Part shown: piece after piece, positions 10,712-20,403 of the stretch
Layout of the letters: every line of letters starts with the position of its first letter
How positions within the stretch are numbered: the first letter of the stretch is position 1
Source of the DNA: Sodiomyces alkalinus F11
Taxonomy: Eukaryota > Ascomycota > Sordariomycetes > Glomerellales > Plectosphaerellaceae
Reading direction: 5' to 3'
DNA length: 64,000 nt
Assembly: GCF_003711515.1 (NCBI RefSeq)
Contig: NW_021167085.1
Coordinates: 1,032,575 to 1,096,574 of the forward strand
The notes under the pieces: model-generated
The model's input: the letters and a program-made list of their open reading frames with translations, nothing else
What the model was told of the DNA's origin: nothing
Databases searched by the model: none
Made by a program: the position numbers and the translations under genes

Positions 10712-11691
10712 TCACTGTCCACTGGCCTTCCTCTTACTGCCACGAGACAGCCCTCCTACCTCAGAGATTCTGCCGCTTCCCGACGATGCAGTAACAGGCG
10801 GCACAAAGTCAATCCCACTCCGCTTCCCGCCTGTTTTCTCCGCCATCCGTTCCTGGCGGATCTTCTCTTGGTTTTTCTTGAGGGGACCTCTGAAGGCCCA
10901 GTCAGGAAACGCAGGGCCCGTCGGGTCCCATACGTCAGGTGATAGCGTAGTAACATACTGCCGTCTGAAATTGACATCCCCGCCGCTACCCTCTTCCGAG
11001 CCCAGTTCGACAAAGTCCATGAGCTTGTCCATGAGGGATGGGTTCCGGAGGGCGGAGGAATTGGCGAGTTTGCTGTTGAAGTGCACGTCTTTCTTCTTGA
11101 GATGGAGGAATTTGTCGAATTTCTCGTTTAAGCCTGGAGGTGGTGAGCCAGGGGGCGAGGGGGGGATGTCGAGGTCGGGGTATGTGGGAAGGGTGAGGTG
11201 CCGTAGGAGAGCGCGGTTGGCAGAATAGGGTGATGATGGGGCATCGGGCCGCGAAGGGAGTTCTTCTTCTGGTTCAGGGAGGTAGGGTACATTCCCAGGT
11301 GGTAATGATGGGCCTAGCGGACCGGAATGTTGCGGCATGGGTCCGATGATGGCGGGTTTCTCTGTTGATTTGGACACTGGTGCTGGAGCGGCCTCTTGTG
11401 ATGCAGCGGTTTCTTGTGCCTGCCTAGAGGAAGCTGCCGTGGGACCATGTCAGCATTTACTGGTTCCAGAATAAGAGCAAAATGAGTTTCCAAAAAGATG
11501 CATGTTCATACGTGGTTGATCTGGGGCGGAGGCTTTAGGCCCGGGTGCTTTCACATCTGCCTGCCATTATCATCTTGATGAGTGAATCGTCATGAGACCC
11601 AGTTCAACTTCCCGAAACTCACCAGTGGCTTTGGGGCGACCTCTGTGACCTCTTCATCTTCATCACTGGCGTATTCTACAAGCCCAGCCAT
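10712..11691 (-). CDS. HCNGP/SAP30BP-like splicing-associated protein
   Basis: Three exons on the minus strand: 11623-11691, 11512-11560, 10712-11433; 279 residues with consistent phases (second acceptor chosen because the alternative creates an immediate stop). The start M-A-G-L-V-E-Y-A-S-D followed by acids is the usual N-terminus of the family. A proline-rich middle leads into the HCNGP signature: N-E-K-F-D-K-F-L-H-L, then D-V-H-F-N-S-K-L, then N-P-S-L-M-D-K-L-M-D-F. The tail is basic (S-R-G-S-K-R-K). Human SAP30BP was first described as a transcriptional co-repressor partner and later as a splicing cofactor. The gene is head-to-head with prp5, another splicing gene, 522 bp apart. Family call strong; molecular role in fungi inferred. 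Confidence 0.85.
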
Positions 11692-12213
11692 ATTAGAAGA
11701 GAAACAGTAAGAAAAATGTGAAGTGTAAAGGCAAAAGGGCTGGCTCGGTGTAAACTCAAACTCCCCTGCCGTCCTGGTAAGACTGGTAAGACGAAGAAGA
11801 CGCGTGAACTGAGATCCCGATAGTCAAGCCAAGCCACATACCTTATTAATGTGGCTGAACTACCACTACCTCGCCACCCCACATTATTATGTAATCAACG
11901 TGACACCTTTTTGCCAAGATACGAAAAGTTCCCCTCCGTCCAAGTTTCTCCTGGCTTTCTGATTCGAAACAAACCTCTCGGTGTCCATCGCCGACCCATG
12001 ACGATTTTGACAACTCCGTTACCCGTAATTTACACTTACCCTCCGCAAAGACACGATTGAAGACAACAAGAACTACACGACCCTAACACCCTCCCCGGAT
12101 TTTGACTACAGCACTCGCATAGACAGTTGGTTCACGGGGCTCTTCCAAGGACAACCACAGCTCTAAAGTAGCTCTCACCAAAACTTGTCTCGCTGAGCCT
12201 CGGGACCTATACA
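11692..12213. promoter_or_regulatory. Bidirectional promoter region HCNGP/prp5
   Basis: 522 bp separates the two start codons. Pyrimidine-rich stretches and an ACACGACCCTAACACC segment (12074-12089) lie before the prp5 start. No clear TATA box. Shared control of two splicing genes is an inference from the arrangement. Confidence 0.45.
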
Positions 12214-13142
12214 ATGGCTCGGACCAGGGACTCGCGCTCACCATCGCCTGCAGGAAGTTACCACGGCTCAAGACGGCGAAGAGATGATGACCGCCGCGGT
12301 CGGGACCGTCGCGACGATGGCCGCGACCACCGTCGTCGTGGCCGGTCTCGAAGTCCTGGCAATGTGAGAAGACACCAACACCACCGTGAAGATCGCCACG
12401 ATGGTCAACAAGATGGTCTTTCTGACAGGAGACACGATCAGCCCCGATACAATGACCGCGAACGCGAACGCGACCGGGACGCGTATCGCCGACGAGACCG
12501 ATCCCTAGATCGTCGAGACGACTCTTACCGAGGAAGCAGGCGTGGCCATGACCGCCACAGAGACCGGCGTCGATCCCGCGATCGGACTCCCGATCGGAGA
12601 CGACGAGATGACGACAGGGATTCCCGCGCAAGGCGAGACGCATCGCGCGATCGGGGCGGCAGTCGCCCTGTGGCCACGGCCGCCTCTCCCGGCCGAAGTC
12701 GGCGTGATGGCGACCGCAGCCGCAGCCGCACCCGCACCCGCGAGCCCGCCACGCCGCAAAGCGCTGGCGGCAACGAGACCCCCAAGCCGAAGCCCACCCA
12801 GGCCCAGACCGAGGCCGAGAAGAAGGCTGAACGCCTCGCTCGCCTCGAAGCCTGGAAGAAGAGCAGAGAGACCAAGAAAGAAACCGAAGTCAATCCTGTT
12901 CAGACCCGGAATCTGCTAGCCGAAATGGATCAGAAGGAGTCGTCGGCCACCGGATCCCCCAGTGCGCCGCCCAGTGAAGCGGCGACGCCTACCCAATACA
13001 CTGGCAAGTTTGATCCGAAGGCCATAGCTAAGAAGTCGGCCGCGACGTCTCAGAAGCAAGGTACTGCTAACGGTGTTTGGGGAAGCGTCGACGGTGCCGA
13101 AAAGGTGGCAGCACCTGTGAAAACTGCCTCGCAAGGTTCGTC

Positions 13143-13178
<36 letters not shown>

Positions 13179-15985
13179 CTTGTTCTGGGGGCCGCCGTTT
13201 TATGCTAACGCCCGAAACCATAGCGTCTGCACTCCCGGCAAACAGAAGCAACTTGAGTGCCTTCGGCTTCCAAAGGGCCGAGAACGACAAACTCCCCAGC
13301 AAACGAAAACTTGTCCTCGACGAAGACGACGAAACCAAGAGGAAACTGACGAAACTTCCCGCTCTTCCCCTCGAAGCCGATGACACTCCGTACGCTGATC
13401 AAGATGACGATGAATCCGACGCTGACAATTTCGCCGGGACGGAGGAAGAAGCAGCGGCTGCCGCACGTGCTGCGCACGAGAGGCGGGAAAGGGAAATGCA
13501 GCAAGAGCAAGACGCCCAGGCTGAGGCGACGGGCGATGTCGAGATGGCCGATGCCGAGGCCCCAGCCGAAACGAACACGAACGGAATACAAAATGGACAA
13601 AAATCACCCGGTGACGACCAAGGTGTGGCCAGAATGACAGGCGTGACCGCTGATACGGAGCAAGGCAAGGTTCCTCCTGCCGATGTCGATGTCGATGTCG
13701 ATGTCGAGGACGAGGTCGAGGACGAGGATGAGATCGAGGACGACGAGGTAGACCCCTTGGATGCTTTCATGGCTGGGTTGGACGACGGCACGGCCTCGAC
13801 GTTGAAGAACGGGTCCAAGGCGAGTAGTTCCAAGGCTCAAGAGCCCGAAGCGTACTTTAGCGATGATGACTACGCTTTCAAGCCAGAGAATGGAAAACCC
13901 AATGCCGTCCTAGCCATGGCCGCCAAACGCAAGAAGAAGGACATCCCCAGCGTCGACTACACCAAGATCGATATGCCAACCATCCGCAAGAACTTCTGGG
14001 TCGAGCCCGCAGAGCTGAGCAACCTGACCGAAGCCGAGACGAACGAGCTGCGCTTGGAGCTGGATGGCATCAAGGTGTCTGGAAAAGACGTCCCCAAACC
14101 CGTCCAGAAATGGGCGCAATGCGGATTGACTCGACAGACGCTGGACATCGTCGCTGACCTAGGCTACGAGAAGCCGACGCCCATCCAGATGCAAGCTCTG
14201 CCAGCGCTGATGTCTGGTCGGGACGTCATCGGCGTTGCCAAGACGGGCTCGGGAAAGACGATGGCCTTCCTCCTGCCCATGTTCCGCCACATTAAGGACC
14301 AGCCGCCTCTGAAGGACATGGACGGCCCAGTTGGTTTGATCATGACGCCCACGCGCGAGCTGGCAGTGCAGATTCACAGGGACTGCAAGCCGTTCCTCAA
14401 GTCCATGGGCCTGCGCGCCGTATGCGCCTACGGAGGGGCGCCCATTCGCGATCAGATCGCCGAGCTCAAACGCGGCGCCGAAATCATCGTGTGCACGCCC
14501 GGCCGCATGATCGACTTGCTAGCCGCCAACCAGGGCCGGGTGACGAACCTGCGACGAGCCACGTACATCGTGCTGGACGAAGCGGACCGCATGTTCGACA
14601 TGGGCTTCGAGCCACAGGTCATGAAGATCTTCGCCAGCATGCGGCCCGACCGACAGACCATCCTGTTCTCGGCGACGATGCCCCGCATCATCGATTCTCT
14701 GACCAAGAAGGTGCTCAAGTCGCCCGTCGAGGTCACCGTTGGTGGACGCAGTGTGGTCGCCCCGGAGATCACGCAGATCGTGGAGGTTTTGGACGAAGGC
14801 GCCAAGTTCTTCCACCTTCTTGGTCTCCTAGGCGAGCTATACGATAAGGACGAGGATGCTCGAACCCTCATCTTTGTGGAACGCCAGGAGAAGGCCGATG
14901 ACTTGCTCAAAGAGCTCATGACTAAGGGGTACCCTTGCATGTCCATCCACGGCGGTAAGGACCAGGTCGACCGAGATTCCACCATTTCCGACTTCAAAAA
15001 GGGCATCGTGCCTATCTTGATTGCCACATCCGTGGCCGCCCGTGGTTTGGACGTGAAGCAACTGAAGCTCGTCGTCAACTACGACGCCCCCAATCATTTG
15101 GAAGACTACGTCCACCGAGCCGGACGAACGGGAAGAGCCGGGAATACGGGCACTGCGGTAACGTACATCACCGAGGACCAGGAGAACTGTGCGCCCGGAA
15201 TCGCCAAGGCCCTGGAGCAGAGCGGCCAGCCCGTTCCCGAGCGGCTGAACGAGATGCGAAAGGCGCACAGGGAGAAGGTCAAGGCCGGCAAGGCCAAGGA
15301 CACATCCGGGTTCGGCGGGAAGGGTCTTGACAGACTCGACGCAGAGAGAGAGGCGGCACGCATGCGCGAGCGCAAAACGCACAAGGCCGAGGGCGAGGAG
15401 GAGGATGTCAAGGAAGAGAAAAACGACGAAGACAAGGCGAAGAAGTCGGCGTCGGCCATCCAGGCCGCGGCATCTGCGATTGTGGCACGGCAGACCTCCA
15501 AGCCCGAGGCCGACGCCAAGGACAACAAGGAGCCCAAGGCGACGCCCGCGCCGGGCGGCAAGCAGCCCCTCGACAAGGTCAGCGCGGCCATCAGCGCCAT
15601 CAACCAACGTCTGGGCAAGGCGGGCCAGCTGCGCACGGGCCAGCCCATCGACAACAAGGGTCCCGACGCCGGTGCCTACCACGCCACGCTGGAGATCAAC
15701 GACTTCCCCCAGAAGGCCAGGTGGGCCGTCACCAACCGGACCAACGTGGCTAAGATTCTCGAAGCCACGGGGGTGTCGATTACCACCAAGGGCACGTTCT
15801 ACCCGCTTGGCAAGGAGGTGCCGGCGGGGGCCGACCCCAAGCTGTATATCCTGGTGGAGGGCGACACGGAGGTTGTGGTCGGGGCCGCCATGACGGAACT
15901 GACGCGGCTGCTTGAGGAGGGCACCGTCGCTGCCACGACTGCGGACAGCCGCGCCCCGGCTTCGGGGAGATACAGTGTTGTGTAA
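12214..15985 (+). CDS. Pre-mRNA-processing ATP-dependent RNA helicase Prp5 (DEAD-box)
   Basis: Two exons, 12214-13135 and 13224-15985; 1227 residues. The first ~165 residues are an Arg/Ser/Asp-rich low-complexity domain; a Lys/Glu-rich coiled-coil-like region and an acidic repeat (alternating Asp-Val, 13681-13706) follow. The helicase core starts near residue 610: A-K-T-G-S-G-K-T (646-653), P-T-R-E-L-A, D-E-A-D at 759-762 followed by the Prp5/DDX46-typical R-M-F-D-M-G-F-E-P, then S-A-T and H-R-A-G-R-T-G-R. The C-terminus carries a conserved KH-like module. In yeast Prp5 remodels U2 snRNP and proofreads branch-site pairing during prespliceosome assembly, acting against Cus2, whose homologue is at 61528. 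The intron has an unusual GTTCGT donor and a long CT repeat. Confidence 0.93.
13144..13175 (+). repeat. (TC)16 microsatellite in the prp5 intron
   Basis: Thirty-two bases of uninterrupted TC, starting eight bases after the 5' splice site and ending before a TGCTAACG branch-point sequence (13203-13210). Prone to slippage; it may act as an extended polypyrimidine tract. Confidence 0.95.
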
Positions 15986-16816
15986 GGTACGGTTGCTCGG
16001 GCCGGCGAAGAAGAAAAAAAGATCACATCTGGCATTGGGACGGCGCGGTTGCGACTTGAGTGTTGGGAAGGGCGTTTCTTTGTCCTTTTTTTCTTTCTTT
16101 TTCTGTTTTCTTCCTTTTCGGTACAATTGAATCCCGTTTCAATACCTGGTGGGGGGGGAAGGGGGCGGCGGTGGTGTATGTATTTTCCAATCCGGGTTAA
16201 CTCGACGCGGTAATATCTACGGGGTCACTGTCGTTGAGACTCATCCTTGTTCCCTTGAACACGGAGTATAATAGAACGAACATTCATTCAGTTATACTGC
16301 CCTTAAAAATGAAAATACTGTGACCATCCGCTTCTCGAATGCATGTACAAAATAACACGGAGACAGATTCCCTCCCCTGTCCTCCCCTCTTGTCCCCTTG
16401 GCAGTCCTGTTTGAAAGCCAACTTCAGCAGATGAGGATGAACACCTATCAGTCAAAAGAATAGCCTCCCGCTTCTTACTCCGTTCAATATCGATGCAACT
16501 GAATAAATGAGAATTGAAAACCGAAACCTCTCCCATGTACACCTTCAGCCGAGGCTGTCCAACGTCGCTCAATGACCTGACCGAACCTCAACGTTACTTG
16601 ATGCTTCAGCAGCGTGTTTTATGCGCCGACTACTTCCATCGGAGATACGAGGTAATACGTGCATCCCCCGACAAATAAAGCATTAGATGACCGGAGAAAA
16701 GAAGAGGGACCGGAAGAAGATGACGACGACGATGATGATGACAAGGGTGGAATGAAACCTCGCTCGGACGACATATAGTTCTGCCCCTATCGACTCCGCA
16801 GGCTCGGGTTACTTTT
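15986..16816. other. Intergenic between convergent genes
   Basis: 3' flanks of prp5 and the small myristoylated-protein gene. Contains T-rich (16081-16120) and G-rich (16150-16166) tracts. The frames present have no recognisable content. Confidence 0.5.
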
Positions 16817-17307
16817 TCAGTTATTAGCCCTCGCCTCAGCTGCAGCATCAGCGTCGCGGTGCATTCTCTCCTCCGCACTAAGCTGATTGAGTGTGTCGAT
16901 GCGAGTCTGTTTTTTCTGCTGGGCAAGCTGTGCACCCAGTTTGCCGTTGGCCTTGTTGCCCGCTTTCGCTCTGGCCTGTTTTGTCATGTCAAGAAGGAAG
17001 AGTTAGCCCGTGTGGGATCATGAGGTTTTCGTGTTGGCTTCTTCCCAGCCTAGGTAGCTAGGCCCGGTCGCGATCCCCCCCTCATCTCGTCAGTATCACG
17101 TACTTCTGCGGCTGCGGCGGCTCTTTTTCTCTGCTCCTCGCGGTCTGCTGTTGATGGCCGCGGGGCACCGCCGCCGAGAGGCCGCGGTGGACCGCCGACT
17201 TTCCTTGCCGGAACCGGGGCGCTCGTGGGCTGGGGCGGGGCTGAGCCGAGAGGTCGGCCGGGAGAGGAGAAGCGGTCGGCTTTTTCTTTTCCGCAGACGG
17301 CTCCCAT
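16817..17307 (-). CDS. Small N-myristoylated protein with VCP/Cdc48-interacting motif (SVIP-like)
   Basis: Two exons, 17104-17307 and 16817-16975; 120 residues. I start at the internal ATG (17307), not the upstream in-frame one, because it gives M-G-A-V-C-G-K: Gly2 for N-myristoylation and Cys5 for palmitoylation. A Pro/Gly-rich stretch follows (G-P-G-like S-P-G-R-P-L-G-S), then an Ala/Arg helix: R-K-R-A-A-A-A-A-E-A-R at residues 60-70. This fits the p97/VCP-interacting motif R-x5-A-A-x2-R found in human SVIP, gp78 and Vms1/ANKZF1. The C-terminal half is a charged helix (K-L-G-A-Q-L-A-Q-Q-K-K-Q-T-R) ending A-A-E-A-R-A-N-N. If SVIP-like, it would tether Cdc48 to membranes and modulate ER-associated degradation. 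The motif sits in Ala-rich sequence, so chance is possible; the gene itself looks real. Confidence 0.7.
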
Positions 17308-18405
17308 GGCTGGGTCGGAGGGGTAGTTCAAGAGGACGGGGACGAGGAGGAAGAGGAAGAGGAAGAGGATGGTGGTTGCGATAGAGACGGGTGTTGCGCG
17401 GTTGCGGAAAGAGAGTAAGAGGGGAGAAGAAACAGGAAGATTTCGTGCACGTCGGTTGTTTGAACTGTCGTCGAGATATATTCACGGGGAGGCGGGGGCG
17501 GTGAGATGGGCAGATAAGGCAGGTAGATGGACACCCTTGGACGATAGATGCGAAGTAGGAAAGGTAGGTATTAGGTTCTGTAGCGCGGCTTATCTAAAGA
17601 GCAACAGGTCGTGGATCGTTACAGGCCGGCGGAAAGTGATGCCTCGAGGGAAAGACGTGGCATCGTCGTGAAGGTTGGGCAAGGCGCGTTGCACTTGGCA
17701 GGGTGCGGTTCGGTTGATATGGCGGGACGGGGACGAGAGGTTCCAATGCGCCAGCAACCAGGCAGGGGCTTCTTAGCTGTTTGTCCGGAATTGGGTCTTC
17801 GGTCTTCCCCGCCTTCTCTCAACCTAAGGTAAGGTAACCGGTAATTACGTCGTACCTGTACGAGTAGGTACAATAAGGTAGTGTACAATACCTGAGCGAG
17901 ACGTAATTACGTGTTCTCTGGGTAGAGGCCTTGGCAAGCAGCACGCTGAAGCGTCCGGGTCCAAGCTCTTGGGAGAGTCAGCGGTTGCCAGCTGTGGACA
18001 GTTACGTCGGGCTTCCATCTGCGAAATCTAACCCCCTGCAAAACGTCCCGACCGACGACGCCTTTGTACCATCAGTTCTCAAAATGAAACCAACATGCAA
18101 TTATCTATTTGCCGAGAGATCGACTGAAAGTAGGTATTATCCCTTCAGTTGTGTGGTTATGGAGAGGGGTTCAGCTGAGGGTGACTGATGGTAACTGATG
18201 GCGAATTCTTACCAATATTCCCAGCTCCTGTTCTCAACAACAAAAAGCTCCTTCCCCCGAAAAACACCTCGAATGTATTACCAGTAACGTTCAAGTACGT
18301 TGAGTACAACTCCGTTTCTTTTTTTAAGCAACGATTTTTGTTGTTATTTTCCGACCTTATAACTACCAAACCAACTCCATCCAACCAAGTCACAGACGCC
18401 TAGAA
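17308..18405. other. Intergenic: promoter of the SVIP-like gene, 3' flank of ade16/17
   Basis: The 17330-17400 part is purine-rich (on the minus strand a CT-rich leader). 17822-17885 carries another cluster of AAGGTAA/TAGGTA words. No gene-like frame. Confidence 0.5.
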
Positions 18406-20403
18406 CTAATGATGGAACAGCCGGATGTTCTGCTCCACGAAGGTGATGCCGAGCTTCTCGGCCGTCGCAAAGACAGCCGAATCATTTTGGCTGCCTCCCG
18501 GCGCCGCAATGTACTTGGCCCCGGACCTGGACGCCCGGAAGACGTTGTCGATGAACGGGAACTGCACCGCGTTAGATGGCTCGCTCTTCCGAAGGAAAAG
18601 AAAGAAAAAAAAAAAGGGGGGGGAGGATTGACCAGCCTGTCTTCTGACAACCATTTGCGNNNNNNNNNNCCAAGGCCAAAGTGGTCAGTCACTTACGAAA
18701 GCGTCGCTCGATACCGCCACATTGTCCAGCTTGCCGAGCCACTCGCTCCGCTCTTCTTCCGAGAAAGCCTGGGGAACTTCCTCGAAGACGGCCTCGAATG
18801 CCTCACGCTCCGGCCCAAACTTGGGTAGCTCGCCGCTGACGAGGAGATCGATCGCGTTGCTCTTGTCGGGCCTCTTCGTGCCCTTCTTCCACTTGATGCC
18901 CAGGACGCGGGGGTGGAACCGCAGCCACCAGTTGTCGGCCTTGTCGCCCGCAAGGCGTGTGCAGTGGATCCTCGACTGCTGACCCGCGCCTAATCCGATT
19001 ACCTGACCCCTGCTGGCATAGCAGACGGAGTTGCTCTGCGTGTACTTGACGGCCAGCGTGGCCACGGTCAAGTCCCGCAAGGCATCCACCGGGAGCGGAC
19101 CTGCATCCTTCGGCGTAATGACCGTCTCGAAAATGTCGGGCGCTATCCTGGCATCGTTCCGGTGCTGCTGGAGAGTGATGCCATACACCGACCTCGTCTC
19201 CACCTTGCTGGGATCCCAGTACGGTTCGATTTGCAGGACGAGATACTTGCCTCCCTTCTTCTTCTTGAGGATTTCCAAGGCGGCCGGCTCATAGCTGGGC
19301 GCGATGACGCCGTCCGAGACCTCCTTGGAGATGATGCTGGCAGTCGGCACGTCCACCTTGTCGCTCAGGGCGATCATGTCTCCGAAGCTGCTCATGCGGT
19401 CCGCCCCACGCGCCCTGGCGTAGGCTTGCGCCAGGGGAGAGGAGTCGATCCCCTCGATGTCGTTCACGAAGTACACTTTTTTCTCCTCATCGGTCAAGGG
19501 GATACCGATGGCCGCCCCGGCAGGCGAGACGTGCTTGAAGCTTGCTGCGGCGGGCAACCCCAGAGCTCGCTTCAGCTCCCTGACCAACGGCCAAGCGTTG
19601 AGGGCATCCAGAAGGTTGATGTAGCCGGGGGATCCACAGAGCACCTTGAAAGGCAGGTCGCCGCCGCTCACGAAAGCAGCAGCAGGCTTCTGGTGCGGGT
19701 TGGCACCGTACCGAAGGCCTATATACTGCTTGCCCTCGCCAGCATACCTCTTCCGGAAGAAATCGGAGATGGCAGTGTCGTAATCAGCCGTGTGTTCGAA
19801 CGCCTTGAGGGCGTACCGCTTGCGGCTGGCTTCGGTGATTTCTCCCGCATCCAGCTCTTTGAGGAACTCGGCGTAGTCGTTGGGGTCACTCAGAATGGTG
19901 ACCCGGCTGTGGTTCTTCGCTGCCGCCCGGATGAGGGTCACGCCGCCAATGTCGATTTCCTCCACGGCCTCGGGGATGGTGACATTGACCTTGGCGACAG
20001 TATCCTTGAAGGGATACAGGTTGCAGATAACATAGTCAACCTTGTTAATGTTCTGTTCCGCCAGATCCTTCTCGTCCGAGGCGAGGTCGCGGGCCAAAAT
20101 ACCGGCGTGCACAGCTGGATGCAGCGTCTTGACGCGGCCGGCCAACATCTCGGGCGCATTGGTGATGGCGGAAACATCCCTGAACTTTTGTTAGCCCGCC
20201 CCGTCCCCCACCCCCCCGGCTTTCCTTAATTCGTGCACTATCAGAGAAGGGGCTTACTCAACGGGAAACCCAGACTCGCGGATCAGCTTGGCCGTGCCGC
20301 CCGAGGCGAGAATGCGCACATTCTGCTGGTTGAGACCTTTGGCCAGGTCTAACAGTCCCGTCTTGTCATAGACAGAGACAATGGCGATCTTCCGACTCGG
20401 CAT
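18406..20403 (-). CDS. Bifunctional AICAR transformylase / IMP cyclohydrolase (ATIC)
   Basis: Three minus-strand exons: 20258-20403, 18697-20179, 18406-18561; 594 residues, close to yeast Ade17. The N-terminal third ([14 protein letters not shown], then [15 protein letters not shown]) is the MGS-like IMP cyclohydrolase domain. The remainder is the transformylase, with F-K-H-V-S-P-A-G-A carrying the catalytic Lys-His pair, and the end [14 protein letters not shown]. It catalyses the last two steps of de novo purine synthesis, using 10-formyltetrahydrofolate, in the cytosol. The last acceptor (18562) was placed so that D-A-F joins F-P-F-I-D-N, as in the family, next to a TCTAAC branch point. 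That intron contains a 10-N assembly gap, so its length is uncertain. Confidence 0.94.
18660..18669. other. Assembly gap (10 N)
   Basis: Ten N bases inside the last intron of the ATIC gene; the coding sequence on both sides is intact. Confidence 0.99.

Noticed and set aside
14837..16126. 429-codon minus-strand frame over the 3' half of prp5
   Set aside because: It is the antisense shadow of helicase coding sequence; repetitive Arg/Leu/Gly content, no homology.
19162..20229. 355-codon plus-strand frame opposite the ATIC gene
   Set aside because: Antisense shadow of a strongly conserved enzyme; no recognisable motif.
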